Assembly (NCBI RefSeq): GCF_042651465.1
Contig: NZ_JBHSCZ010000002.1
Coordinates: 620,001 to 684,000, forward strand
Direction: 5' to 3'
DNA: 64,000 bases
DNA from: Ferruginibacter yonginensis
GTDB taxonomy: Bacteria > Bacteroidota > Bacteroidia > Chitinophagales > Chitinophagaceae
Of this stretch, positions 1 to 7,717 are shown in pieces; within the stretch, counting starts at the first letter, position 1; the number at the start of each line of letters is the position of its first letter. A model generated the notes under the pieces. It was not told where the DNA came from and made no database searches. It worked only from the letters and a program-made list of their open reading frames with translations. Both the position numbers and the translations under genes were made by a program.

Positions 1-2
1 CG

Positions 3-596
3 TTGGTTTTTTCCGTTGGTCCTGTAATTTTTACCATACTTAAATTGCGTATAAATTATGGAATTACAAGTGCTTTGTTTTTTATATCTGGCGTTTGGTT
101 AAGTGATTTGCTTTGGGTAGTTACGGCTAATTTGTTCAGTAGTTTATTAGATAGTTTAACCGTTTATAAATTACAAATAGGTACAGCTGGAGGAATTTTT
201 TTAGTTGCATTGGGTATATTTTATTTGTTTTTTAAAAAATACCACTCCAAGCAAGCTTTAGATGAAGGTGTAAAAATTGGTAAATCAACCCATGCAAAAT
301 TATTTGTTACAGGGTTTTTAATTAATACACTAAACCCTGGCGTTATTGCCCTTTGGCTTGCAGCCGCTACAAAATCAATCAGTAATACGTTTAATGAAAA
401 ACTAGTAACATTTTCTATTTGCTTAGCCATGAATGTAGGTGCTGATATATTTAAGATAAACCTTGCTGGTAAGTTGCGTAAAAAATTAACTGATAAAAAT
501 ATTGTTATAGTTAACAAAATATCTGGCCTTATGTTTTTGGCTTTTGGTATTGCCCTTATTTTTGGTGTGTGGTATAATAAATACAAGCCACAGTAA
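3..596 (+). CDS. LysE/RhtB-family exporter, 5' end cut by window edge
   Basis: Integral membrane protein of the LysE/RhtB amino-acid exporter superfamily. The first visible residues (FSVGPV) match the conserved S-x-G-P stretch near the N-terminus of LysE proteins, so about 10-20 residues lie to the left of the window; the TTG at position 3 is only the first readable codon, not a believable start. Several hydrophobic helices are visible, with a lysine-rich cytoplasmic linker around residues 78-96 and an INxLNPG motif near residue 107, typical of the second half of the family. The substrate cannot be told from sequence; family members export amino acids or related small molecules. The next gene starts 2 bases after the stop, suggesting one transcript running through mtgA. 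Confidence 0.75.
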   Translation: MVFSVGPVIFTILKLRINYGITSALFFISGVWLSDLLWVVTANLFSSLLDSLTVYKLQIGTAGGIFLVALGIFYLFFKKYHSKQALDEGVKIGKSTHAKLFVTGFLINTLNPGVIALWLAAATKSISNTFNEKLVTFSICLAMNVGADIFKINLAGKLRKKLTDKNIVIVNKISGLMFLAFGIALIFGVWYNKYKPQ

Positions 597-598
597 CT

Positions 599-1150
599 AT
601 GAAACAATGTAGCCTTTTTATATTAGCATGTTTATGTACAACTTTTTTATTAGCACAATCAACTGATTTTTTGGTGCTAAAAAAAGGGGGCAAAAAAATA
701 CAAAGTTTTTTTAAAGGCTCAAACATTCAGTTTACTACTACAACAGGTGCATATAGAGATGCTGTAATTACTGCTATAAAAAATGACAGTATTTTTTTAC
801 AAGAGTTTGTTGTACAGAAGTTAATCACCAACTTTGGTACATTTATAAATGACACACTTGGTAGTTTTAGGTATGCATATCATTACCGAGATATTAAGTA
901 TTTTAGTAAAGAACATAAAAAATTTAATTTGTTTAATAGTGGCGCCTCATTATTTGGTGGTGGTTTATTGCTCACAGCCGGTAGTAGTGTAGTGTACCTC
1001 ACCAATAAAGAAAAGTTTAGTAACACTTTGTTTTTTGCTGGCTTGGGAGGTACGGCCGTGGGTTATTTATTTACTAAAATAGCCAGTAAAGGCATTACTA
1101 TTGGTAAAAATAAATACAAACTACAATACATAAATTTATCTGTAAAGTAA
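599..1150 (+). CDS. Hypothetical exported protein
   Basis: I do not recognise a named family. The 183-residue product begins with a short signal peptide (MKQCSLFILACLCTTFLLAQ), then a mainly polar beta-rich region to about residue 118, then two glycine-rich hydrophobic segments (about 118-134 and 143-160) that could form a membrane hairpin, and a basic C-terminus. It starts 2 bases after the LysE-type gene and its stop codon directly abuts the ATG of mtgA, so the three genes are probably cotranscribed and translationally coupled. A cell-envelope role is plausible from this context only. Confidence 0.6.
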   Translation: MKQCSLFILACLCTTFLLAQSTDFLVLKKGGKKIQSFFKGSNIQFTTTTGAYRDAVITAIKNDSIFLQEFVVQKLITNFGTFINDTLGSFRYAYHYRDIKYFSKEHKKFNLFNSGASLFGGGLLLTAGSSVVYLTNKEKFSNTLFFAGLGGTAVGYLFTKIASKGITIGKNKYKLQYINLSVK

Positions 1151-1846
1151 ATGGCAGAAACTAAAAAGCGACATTGGTTTAAAACCATCAAAAAAATATT
1201 ATTGTGGTTATTTGTTGCACAGTTTGTGTACATCATCATACTGCGTTGGGTGAACCCTCCATTTACAGTAACACAGTTGGTTAGTTTAGTAAAAGGCCAA
1301 GGTTTAAAAAGAGATTATGTATCGTATAACGAAATGAGTGCTAATGCAAAATTAGCAGTGATGGCTGGTGAAGATCAGCTGTTTCCTGATCACAATGGTT
1401 TCGATATTAAATCAATTAAACTGGCTATGAAGTACAATAAAAAGCACCCCAATAAAATTCGTGGTGCAAGTACCATAAGTCAGCAGGTAGCTAAAAATGT
1501 TTTTTTATGGCAAGGTGGAGGTTTTTTTCGTAAAGGCCTAGAAGTATATTTTACTTTTATGATTGAAACCTTTTGGAGTAAAGAACGTATACTACAAATG
1601 TATTTAAACGTTGCTGAAATGGGTGAAGGTATCTACGGCATACAAGCAGCATCCAAAGCCTATTTTAATAAAGATGCTATTAATTTAACTAGAGGCGAAG
1701 CGGCACAAATTGCTGCTGCATTGCCTAACCCTGTTCGTTTTACAGTAAAGCCAGTAAGTAGGTTTGTTGCTTTTAGATCAGCAAATATATTAAGGCAAAT
1801 GGCCAACTTAGAGCCCGACCCTGATGTGCAGCAACTCATCAAATAG
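1151..1846 (+). CDS. mtgA: Monofunctional biosynthetic peptidoglycan transglycosylase
   Basis: Glycosyltransferase family 51 enzyme that polymerises lipid II into glycan strands at the outer face of the inner membrane. An N-terminal membrane anchor (about residues 14-31) is followed by the GT51 domain. The conserved blocks are visible: the catalytic Glu motif AGEDQLFPDHNGFD (about 72-85), RGASTISQQ (about 103-111), KNVFLW, and the LQMYLNVAEMGEGIYGIQAAS block. At 231 residues it has the usual length of monofunctional MtgA and no transpeptidase domain. The start directly follows the previous stop. The 3' end overlaps the convergent methyltransferase gene by 8 bases. Confidence 0.93.
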   Translation: MAETKKRHWFKTIKKILLWLFVAQFVYIIILRWVNPPFTVTQLVSLVKGQGLKRDYVSYNEMSANAKLAVMAGEDQLFPDHNGFDIKSIKLAMKYNKKHPNKIRGASTISQQVAKNVFLWQGGGFFRKGLEVYFTFMIETFWSKERILQMYLNVAEMGEGIYGIQAASKAYFNKDAINLTRGEAAQIAAALPNPVRFTVKPVSRFVAFRSANILRQMANLEPDPDVQQLIK

Positions 1847-2636
1847 GTTTAACAGCCTCAATTGCATAAACCATCGGAATTTTATTATTAAAGTGTTTTA
1901 TTTGATATTTTTTGGGTGCAATCGTTATAGTTTCATTAAAACAATTGTAGGGAGAGTAATCATATTCATTAAATTGTTTTAATTGCAAACCTTGTTGCAA
2001 CAAGCTATTGAGTATTTCACTAATGCTGTGGTTCCACGATATTGTTCGTGTACTAATGGCTGCATTTCTATCAGCATAAGTACCATTAATTACTTCTTCT
2101 ATAGGAGCATCTTTAAAATAGTTATATGTCACTTCTTTAAAATGATCATCATACATCCATATTACAGGATGAAAATCTGCCATAACAAACCTGCCGCCTG
2201 GTTTTAAATAGAATTGAATAATGTTGGCCCATCTATCTAAATCAGGAAGCCATCCAATAGTTCCATAGCTAGTAAAAACAATATCAAATTGTTGCTTTAA
2301 ATATTGTGGTAAATTATAAATATCACTACATATAAATTGTGTGTTTGTTTGCAATTGTTGTGTTAATAACTGTGCTTGCTCAATGGCCTTCTCTGAAAAA
2401 TCAACACCCGTAACATTTGCACCTAGTTTGCTCAATGAAATACTATCTTGCCCAAAATGACATTGTAAGTGTAAAATATTTAATTTTTCAACAGAACCTA
2501 ATATGCTTAACTCAATGTCATTTAAAGATTGTGGGTTATTTAAAAAACCAGGCATATCATAAAAAGCTGATCCAACATGTGAAGCCACTTTATAATTCCA
2601 TGCCATTTTATTGATATTAATGTAATCTTGTTCCAT
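1839..2636 (-). CDS. SAM-dependent class I methyltransferase
   Basis: Class I (Rossmann-fold) methyltransferase of 265 residues. Motif I is slightly altered: LHLQCHFGQDS (about residues 54-64) instead of the usual glycine-rich loop, followed by the acidic motif VTGVDFS (about 75-81), CSDIYNLP and a post-motif block with LKPGGRFVMADFHP. The LQCHFGQD form is common in Bacteroidota and Firmicutes small-molecule methyltransferases. The substrate is not evident. It is convergent with mtgA, overlapping it by 8 bases, and lies 14 bases downstream of the MFS transporter gene, with which it may be cotranscribed. Confidence 0.85.
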   Translation of the reverse strand: MEQDYININKMAWNYKVASHVGSAFYDMPGFLNNPQSLNDIELSILGSVEKLNILHLQCHFGQDSISLSKLGANVTGVDFSEKAIEQAQLLTQQLQTNTQFICSDIYNLPQYLKQQFDIVFTSYGTIGWLPDLDRWANIIQFYLKPGGRFVMADFHPVIWMYDDHFKEVTYNYFKDAPIEEVINGTYADRNAAISTRTISWNHSISEILNSLLQQGLQLKQFNEYDYSPYNCFNETITIAPKKYQIKHFNNKIPMVYAIEAVKPI

Positions 2637-2650
2637 TACAAACTTTCAAT

Positions 2651-3871
2651 TTAAAGTGTTGCTAATTTCTTTCTCTTATTCAATGTAATATAAGCTACAA
2701 CCGCACTTGCAAACATTAATACAGCTCCCAACGCAAATGAAATACCTGCATAGTGAAAAGGTGCTTTGGGACCTGTAAAGTAGGAGAATAAACCCGTCAT
2801 TAACATCGGCCCAAAAATAGAGGTTAAGCTAATTAAGCTGGTTAAAGCACCTTGTAATTCGCCTTGTTCGTTAGCTGGTACATTACCAGAAATAATGGAT
2901 TGTAACGCAGGTTGACTAATACCTCCCAAACAGTAAGGCACTAAAAATGCAAACATCATCCAAGTTTGTGATGCTATTGAAAATAACAACATACCCAATG
3001 CGTATAAAAGTAGCCCAGCATACACACTGTTTTCATTACCCAATTTTGGATTGATTACTCTAATTAAACCACCTTGTACTACCCCAACTAATAAACCCAC
3101 AGCACCTAAAGAAATACCAATCATTTTTTCATCCCACTTAAATTTTTCAATACCAAAAAAGCCCCAATTACTTTGTACAGCATGTGATGCCAAATAAATC
3201 AATAAAAATGAAATAATTAAACCACCCAAGGCTGGGTATTTTTTTAATTGTAATAATGAACCGAGCGGATTGGCTCTTTTAAAATTAAAAGCCCTTCGGT
3301 TTTCTTTACTTAACGATTCTGGTAATACAAAATAACCATACAAGCAGTTTAAAAAGCTTAAGCCAGCGGCTACCATAAAGGGTATACGTGGCCCAAGTGA
3401 ACCAAGTAACCCCCCAATAATGGGCCCTACAATAAAACCTATTCCGAAGGCTGCACCAACCAACCCAAAATTTTGTGTACGATTTTCGTTTGTACTAATA
3501 TCAGCTATATATGCAGTAGCGGTGGTAAAACTAGCGCCAGTTATACCTGCCAAAGCCCGGCCAACAAATAACCAACCAATGGTGGGTGCAAATGATAAAA
3601 ACAAATAATCTAACCCAAAACCTAGTAATGAAAATAATAAAATGGGGCGCCTACCAAATTGATCACTCAAGCCACCCAATACCGGTGAAAACAAAAATTG
3701 CATCACCGCATACGTTGCAGTAAGCCAACCGCCATACTTTGCAGCATCACTCACATTGCCATGTATTAATTGTTCAATAAGTTTGGGTAATACAGGTATA
3801 ATGAGCCCTAAACCAGTTACATCAATTACAATTGTTAAAAAGATGAAACCCATGGCAGCTTTCTTGTTCAT
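2651..3871 (-). CDS. TCR/Tet-type MFS transporter
   Basis: Twelve-helix major facilitator superfamily antiporter, 406 residues, resembling the TetA class of drug:proton antiporters. It shows the TetA-like start (FIFLTIVIDVTGLGLIIPVLP), MFS motif A between helices 2 and 3 (GGLSDQFGRRP, about 64-74), and motif C in helix 5 (VGAAFGIGFIVGPIIGG, about 139-155), the antiporter signature. Genes of this type are widespread in environmental Bacteroidota and usually have no proven tetracycline resistance role, so the substrate stays open. A TAnnTTTG -7 element lies about 24 bases upstream. Confidence 0.85.
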   Translation of the reverse strand: MNKKAAMGFIFLTIVIDVTGLGLIIPVLPKLIEQLIHGNVSDAAKYGGWLTATYAVMQFLFSPVLGGLSDQFGRRPILLFSLLGFGLDYLFLSFAPTIGWLFVGRALAGITGASFTTATAYIADISTNENRTQNFGLVGAAFGIGFIVGPIIGGLLGSLGPRIPFMVAAGLSFLNCLYGYFVLPESLSKENRRAFNFKRANPLGSLLQLKKYPALGGLIISFLLIYLASHAVQSNWGFFGIEKFKWDEKMIGISLGAVGLLVGVVQGGLIRVINPKLGNENSVYAGLLLYALGMLLFSIASQTWMMFAFLVPYCLGGISQPALQSIISGNVPANEQGELQGALTSLISLTSIFGPMLMTGLFSYFTGPKAPFHYAGISFALGAVLMFASAVVAYITLNKRKKLATL

Positions 3872-3894
3872 ATAATTGTTGGTGTGTTTATTGG

Positions 3895-3902
3895 CAAATC
3901 TA
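3895..3902 (-). promoter_or_regulatory. Candidate -7 element for the MFS transporter
   Basis: The minus strand reads TAGATTTG, a full match to the Bacteroidota -7 consensus TAnnTTTG, 24 bases before the MFS start codon. I see no clear TTG -33 box at the usual spacing, so this is only half of a promoter. Confidence 0.35.
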
Positions 3903-3977
3903 AGTAGATATTTGTTTTACCTACCTATATGTTTAGGTTAACCCTCAAACTCCTTTTTTAAAACCAAGCAAAGCACT

Positions 3978-3985
3978 TAATTTTG
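3978..3985 (+). promoter_or_regulatory. Candidate -7 element for ppiB
   Basis: TAATTTTG matches TAnnTTTG, 17 bases before the ppiB ATG, implying a very short leader. No convincing -33 TTG is present. Confidence 0.4.
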
Positions 3986-4002
3986 CACTCAAAACAAATA
4001 CA

Positions 4003-4443
4003 ATGAGCAATACAACGGGTACAATTGAAACCAATAAAGGAACGTTTACTTTTGAGTTATATGATGATGCGGCACCTATTGCTGCAGCTAACTTTAAAAA
4101 ATTAGCTGCATCTGGGTATTATGATGGCTTAAGTTTTCACCGTGTTATTCCAAATTTTATGGTACAAACTGGTTGTCCGGATGGTACTGGTGCTGGTGGC
4201 CCTGGCTACAGCATACAATGTGAAACAGGTGGCGAAAAGCAATACCACGATAGAGGTGTAATGAGTATGGCACACAGGGGTAAAAATACGGGTGGTTCAC
4301 AATTTTTTATTTGTCACCACAGGCAAGGTACCCAGCATTTAGATGGTGTGCATACTTGCTTTGGAAAACTAACTGCCGGGTTAGATTTTTTAGATGATAT
4401 TAAAGCAGGTGATAAAATGGTTAAAGTAACCATCAACGAATAA
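4003..4443 (+). CDS. ppiB: Cyclophilin-type peptidyl-prolyl cis-trans isomerase
   Basis: Catalyses cis-trans isomerisation of Xaa-Pro bonds during protein folding. The 146-residue single-domain protein shows the cyclophilin core: FHRVIPNFMVQTG (about 45-57, with the catalytic Arg), GGPGYSI, MAHRGKNTGGSQFFI (about 89-103) and LDGVHTCFGKL. There is no signal peptide, so it is the cytoplasmic PpiB type. It is a single-gene unit: a promoter element lies just upstream and a strong hairpin terminator just downstream, shared with the convergent Fur gene. Confidence 0.93.
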   Translation: MSNTTGTIETNKGTFTFELYDDAAPIAAANFKKLAASGYYDGLSFHRVIPNFMVQTGCPDGTGAGGPGYSIQCETGGEKQYHDRGVMSMAHRGKNTGGSQFFICHHRQGTQHLDGVHTCFGKLTAGLDFLDDIKAGDKMVKVTINE

Positions 4444-4463
4444 ATAGTACCATCAATATTACT

Positions 4464-4493
4464 AAAAGGCAATGCTTAGGTGTTGCCTTTTTT
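4464..4493. terminator. Bidirectional rho-independent terminator
   Basis: Inverted repeat AAAAGGCAA / TTGCCTTTT (arms 4464-4472 and 4483-4491) with A and T tracts on the two sides. It sits between the convergent ppiB and Fur genes and touches the Fur stop codon. Confidence 0.8.
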
Positions 4494-4911
4494 ATTTACA
4501 GTCGCCACAAACACCTGTAACAACCATTGCCGCCTGTGCTTTGCTGAAGTTAATAGGTAGTTTAACTTCGGGCACCGTTACATCATCTAAGCAAATGGTT
4601 TTATCGCAAGTGCTACATATAAAATGTACATGATCATCATGATGGTGCCCTTGTTCACAATTGTGTTTGCACAAAGCATATAAAACAGAGTTATCTGTAG
4701 TGGGTATTTGATGTATGATGCCTTTTTCAACAAAGGTTTGTAGCGTACGGTAAACTGTTACCCTGTCAAAAGCAGCTGCTGTATTTTTTTCAATATCACT
4801 ATGTGCTAGTGCTCCGTTTGATGCTAAAAATAGTTCAAGTATTTTTTTTCTACTTTCCGTAACACTGAGGCCCGATTGGCGTAAAATATCTGGTTGTGTT
4901 TTTGATGCCAT
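4492..4911 (-). CDS. Fur-family metalloregulator (Zur-like)
   Basis: Fur-superfamily repressor of 139 residues: N-terminal winged helix (about 8-80, with FDRVTVYRTLQTFVEKG as the recognition region), then the metal-binding dimerisation part. It has the histidine-rich stretch HHHDDHVHFIC (about 92-102) and two CxxC pairs (CSTC and CGDC) that form the structural zinc site of Fur, Zur and PerR proteins. Zn, Fe and peroxide sensing cannot be told apart from sequence; linkage to a SCO copper chaperone and a MerC-like protein makes metal homeostasis likely. It starts 6 bases after the SCO stop, so the two form an operon. TTGCAA half-sites in the divergent region upstream are candidate operators. 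Confidence 0.85.
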   Translation of the reverse strand: MASKTQPDILRQSGLSVTESRKKILELFLASNGALAHSDIEKNTAAAFDRVTVYRTLQTFVEKGIIHQIPTTDNSVLYALCKHNCEQGHHHDDHVHFICSTCDKTICLDDVTVPEVKLPINFSKAQAAMVVTGVCGDCK

Positions 4912-4917
4912 AAATAA

Positions 4918-5655
4918 TTAATTAGGAGCGTTACTAAAGCCCGACATAAATCGGGTATGGTCAACCTTTTCTTTTAAAACCCCTTTAATGTCGTATAAAA
5001 GTTTTTGTACTTCATCTTCTTTTAAACCATCATAAATACCTCTAACACGGCGATACCTATCAACCAATGCAAAAAACTGGGTATGTATAAATTGATCGGC
5101 AACGTTTTGTGTACTATCAGGCTTTTGGTTATCAATAATATAACCTACTCTTGCCATTTTATACAACGAATCTTTACTACCAGTTACAAAAAACCAATTG
5201 GTGTTGGTATTATTTGTAGCTGAAGTTGTATTGCTAATACTATACTCTCCATTGGCATTTTTTACCAACGTACCATTGATCATTTTTTGTTCATATGCTT
5301 TTAAGAGTGGTACACTATCAACTTCTGGCATACAGGTATGTGAGAGAATTAAAAAATCTTTTCGATCTTTATAAGCATCGTACACCCTTCGCATATTGGC
5401 ATTCATTTTAGGGCAAATGCCTTTACAAGTAGTAAAAAAATATTCAGCCACATACACTTTATCATCTGTATTTTTCTGTGAAATTGTATCACCATTTTGG
5501 TTTACAAAACTAAAAGCTGGCACTGCTGGGTTAATAACTTTTAAAGGCGAAGCATCAAAATCATAATCCTTCATAATAAAAAAGTAAAAGCCACCAAGTA
5601 AAACTATAAAAAAGATGATGTAAAATCGAAGTTTCTTGCTGATCCTCATAATCAA
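4918..5655 (-). CDS. SCO1/SenC-family copper chaperone
   Basis: Membrane-anchored thioredoxin-fold protein that delivers copper to the CuA centre of cytochrome c oxidase or acts as a thiol reductase. An N-terminal anchor (about residues 9-28) is followed by the SCO domain with the copper motif CKGIC (CxxxC, about 78-82) and the conserved third-ligand histidine in FIHTQFF (about 190-196). At 245 residues it is slightly longer than typical SCO proteins because of an Asn/Thr-rich insert near 140-155. The second Met (codon 3) is an equally good start. First gene of a two-gene operon with the Fur-family regulator; divergent from the MerC-like gene. Confidence 0.88.
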   Translation of the reverse strand: MIMRISKKLRFYIIFFIVLLGGFYFFIMKDYDFDASPLKVINPAVPAFSFVNQNGDTISQKNTDDKVYVAEYFFTTCKGICPKMNANMRRVYDAYKDRKDFLILSHTCMPEVDSVPLLKAYEQKMINGTLVKNANGEYSISNTTSATNNTNTNWFFVTGSKDSLYKMARVGYIIDNQKPDSTQNVADQFIHTQFFALVDRYRRVRGIYDGLKEDEVQKLLYDIKGVLKEKVDHTRFMSGFSNAPN

Positions 5656-5693
5656 AAATTTAAACGTTACTAAACCGCTTTTGCTTTACAAAA

Positions 5694-5716
5694 TTGCGAT
5701 TTGCAACGCAAAGGTA
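5694..5716 (-). promoter_or_regulatory. Candidate SCO/Fur operon promoter with overlapping palindrome
   Basis: On the minus strand TACCTTTG (5716-5709) fits the -7 consensus TAnnTTTG and would start transcription about 50 bases before the SCO gene. It overlaps an inverted repeat TTGCG-N8-CGCAA (5694-5711) that also contains TTTGCAA. The position over the likely start point suits a repressor site, possibly for the Fur-type protein encoded in the same operon. Confidence 0.4.
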
Positions 5717-5756
5717 CATCCGAAATACGCAATACTTCGTTAACACGTTAAAACAA

Positions 5757-5787
5757 TTGCAACATTATTGCAAAAATTGTATATTTG
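5757..5787 (+). promoter_or_regulatory. MerC-like gene promoter with TTGCAA-N5-TTGCAA operator
   Basis: TTG at 5757-5759 and TATATTTG at 5780-5787, separated by 20 bases, fit both halves of the Bacteroidota promoter. Two TTGCAA hexamers (5757-5762 and 5768-5773) lie across the -33 box and spacer; each hexamer is itself palindromic. This layout suits a dimeric repressor blocking RNA polymerase. The likely start point is within a few bases of the ATG at 5795, so the mRNA would be nearly leaderless. Confidence 0.55.
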
Positions 5788-5794
5788 CATTTGC

Positions 5795-6184
5795 ATGAAT
5801 TTTAAAATTAATTGGGACGGATTAGGTATTGCTACTTCACTGGCATGTGCTATACATTGTGTGGTACTACCTTTATTGCTTACCAGTTTGCCTTTATTCG
5901 GTGTAAACATTATTCATAATATTGTTTTTGAATGGATAATGATTGGGATAGCCTTTTCAATAGGCGTATATGCTTTGTTGCATGGTTTTAAAACCCATCA
6001 TAAAAATTGGATGCCAGTCATTGTATTCACTATTGGGTTTATCATTTTATGTACCAAGCAGTTTTTTTTACCGTATGAAGGCTATTTTTTAGTGCCAGCG
6101 GTGTTACTTATTATTGTAGCTCATTACATGAATTATAGGTTATGTACCAAAAGCAAATGCAGTTCACCCCACCATACGCATTAG
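5795..6184 (+). CDS. MerC-domain membrane protein
   Basis: Small membrane protein of 129 residues with about four helices, matching the MerC family (first known as a mercury uptake protein, common in Bacteroidota near zinc and copper genes). The CAIHC cysteine pair in the first helix (about residues 17-21) is the expected metal-binding motif, and the C-terminal tail (LCTKSKCSSPHHTH) adds Cys and His ligands. I chose the ATG at 5795 because the open frame further upstream begins with a TTG that lies inside the promoter. Divergent from the SCO/Fur operon, which suggests shared metal-responsive control rather than mercury resistance, as no merA, merR or merT is seen. Confidence 0.75.
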   Translation: MNFKINWDGLGIATSLACAIHCVVLPLLLTSLPLFGVNIIHNIVFEWIMIGIAFSIGVYALLHGFKTHHKNWMPVIVFTIGFIILCTKQFFLPYEGYFLVPAVLLIIVAHYMNYRLCTKSKCSSPHHTH

Positions 6185-6250
6185 TACATTACAATAATTA
6201 CTTGCTATCACACTTTTATTTTACTTACTTTCAATATAAATTATTATACC

Positions 6251-6679
6251 ATGAAGTATTTTCTTTTAGTAGTTTGTTGTAGTATGCTCGTAACAACTAC
6301 AATGGCACAAAAAAAATCACCCGAAGCTATTATTGCTGCTACAATGGAGCAACAACTAAAAGATTGGAATAGTGGAAACGTAGAGGGATTTATGAAAGCA
6401 TATTGGAACAATGATTCACTTATGTTTATTGGTAAAAATGGCCCAACTTATGGTTATAATAATACCCTTAATAATTATAAAACAGGTTACCCCAACGCTG
6501 CTGCAATGGGTGAATTATCGTTTACTATAATTAAGGTACAACCACTATCTGCACAATATTATTCAGTGGTGGGTAAGTGGCATTTAAAGCGCACTATTGG
6601 CGATGTAGGAGGTGCTTTTACCTTACTATTTAAAAAAATAAACGGACAATGGCTTATTATTCAAGACCATAGCAGTTAA
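6251..6679 (+). CDS. Exported NTF2-like (DUF4440/SnoaL-type) protein
   Basis: 142-residue protein with a cleavable signal peptide (about residues 1-19, ending TMAQ) and an NTF2-like fold: helix EQQLKDWNSGNVEGFMKAYW, the NDSLMFIGKNG strand, and a C-terminal strand pair ending LLFKKINGQWLIIQDHSS, where W and H are typical of DUF4440 proteins. Such domains are small-ligand binding or isomerase-like; no function can be assigned. Its stop codon shares TTAA with the convergent small membrane protein gene. Confidence 0.75.
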   Translation: MKYFLLVVCCSMLVTTTMAQKKSPEAIIAATMEQQLKDWNSGNVEGFMKAYWNNDSLMFIGKNGPTYGYNNTLNNYKTGYPNAAAMGELSFTIIKVQPLSAQYYSVVGKWHLKRTIGDVGGAFTLLFKKINGQWLIIQDHSS

Positions 6680-6903
6680 AGCCCTACTTTTTTCCATTTC
6701 GATTTTATGTAACGAATTAAAAAAATACTACCCGTTATAAAAATGATGTAGTAAATAATGTTGGTGGCCGATGGTTGGTTTTCAAACAAACCATACTTTA
6801 AATACAAGCCAAATAAAATGTTGAGCAACAGCCACAATATTAATAACGATACGGTTTGCATAATCGTTACTAAAAACAATTTCGTATTATCTTCCATTCC
6901 CAT
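6676..6903 (-). CDS. Small two-helix membrane protein
   Basis: 75-residue hypothetical protein with two hydrophobic helices (about residues 9-33 and 46-64) and a basic C-terminus (RYIKSKWKK) expected on the cytoplasmic side. I do not recognise the family. It lies 9 bases after the GH25 lysozyme gene in the same direction and is probably cotranscribed. Stop codons of this gene and the convergent NTF2-like gene overlap by 4 bases. Confidence 0.6.
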   Translation of the reverse strand: MGMEDNTKLFLVTIMQTVSLLILWLLLNILFGLYLKYGLFENQPSATNIIYYIIFITGSIFLIRYIKSKWKKVGL

Positions 6904-6912
6904 AACACAAAC

Positions 6913-7677
6913 TTACTGAATAAGTAGTTGCGAAAATGCGGTACTATCGCCATTAAATACATTAAAATCAACTTTACTGCGAATGCCGTTTACCAAGCCA
7001 TTTTCGTTGTGTTGCCAAAACACCCAGTTTCTGTCGATACGTGGTTTATCTTTTACAAAATAGTGGGCTACCCAAAGCGGATAACTATCAAAACGGCCAG
7101 CTAAATAGGTTTTATAAAAATCAACATTACTGTAAATAATGGGTTTTACTTTGTATACTTTTTCAATAATGGAGAGCCAATCGGCTACACGTTGTTGTAC
7201 ATCTGTTACAGAAGCGCCATTAGCCTGTTCAACATCGAGCACGGGTGGTAAGTCGCCTTTTTTTAAACTTACATGTTCTAAAAAATGAATGGCTTGTGCT
7301 TTGCCACTTTTTGAGCCAGTAAAAAAATGATAAGCACCTCTGGTAATACCTACCTCTTTGGCGTTACGCATGTTATTGTTTAATTGTTCATCAACAAAAT
7401 CAGTACCTTCTGTCGCTTTCATAAATGCGAAACTGATACCAATGTTGTTTACCTTCATGGCCTTCACATCATCCCACGAAATACGGTTTTGGTGCCTACT
7501 TACATCAATACCATGAATGTTATATTGTGTAGGTAAATCAATACCAAATTTGTTATAATGTTTAAAAGGCGGCTCGTAATAGTAATCACTCAAATAAAAA
7601 GCAGCTAATGATGCAAGCGCCATAAATAGTACGAATAGAAAAATATTTCTTCCTAATCGACGCACTTTTTTTGCCAT
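6913..7677 (-). CDS. GH25-family lysozyme-like glycoside hydrolase
   Basis: Glycoside hydrolase family 25 muramidase, cleaving the MurNAc-GlcNAc bond of peptidoglycan. The N-terminus has a membrane anchor or uncleaved signal (about residues 11-30). The catalytic domain (about 52-250) shows GIDVSRHQ (about 56-63), FMKATEG, GAYHFF, and LDVE (about 146-149) with the acidic pair that acts in catalysis. Length and order match single-domain GH25 proteins such as those of Bacteroidota. Probably acts in the periplasm in cell wall remodelling. Confidence 0.88.
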   Translation of the reverse strand: MAKKVRRLGRNIFLFVLFMALASLAAFYLSDYYYEPPFKHYNKFGIDLPTQYNIHGIDVSRHQNRISWDDVKAMKVNNIGISFAFMKATEGTDFVDEQLNNNMRNAKEVGITRGAYHFFTGSKSGKAQAIHFLEHVSLKKGDLPPVLDVEQANGASVTDVQQRVADWLSIIEKVYKVKPIIYSNVDFYKTYLAGRFDSYPLWVAHYFVKDKPRIDRNWVFWQHNENGLVNGIRSKVDFNVFNGDSTAFSQLLIQ

Positions 7678-7717
7678 AAAATGTGTGGGTAAATGTTATA
7701 CCTTTCAAAGATATTAT

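Noticed and set aside
5768..5794. TTG at 5768 as start of the MerC-like protein
   Set aside because: It lies inside the promoter, between the -33 and -7 boxes.
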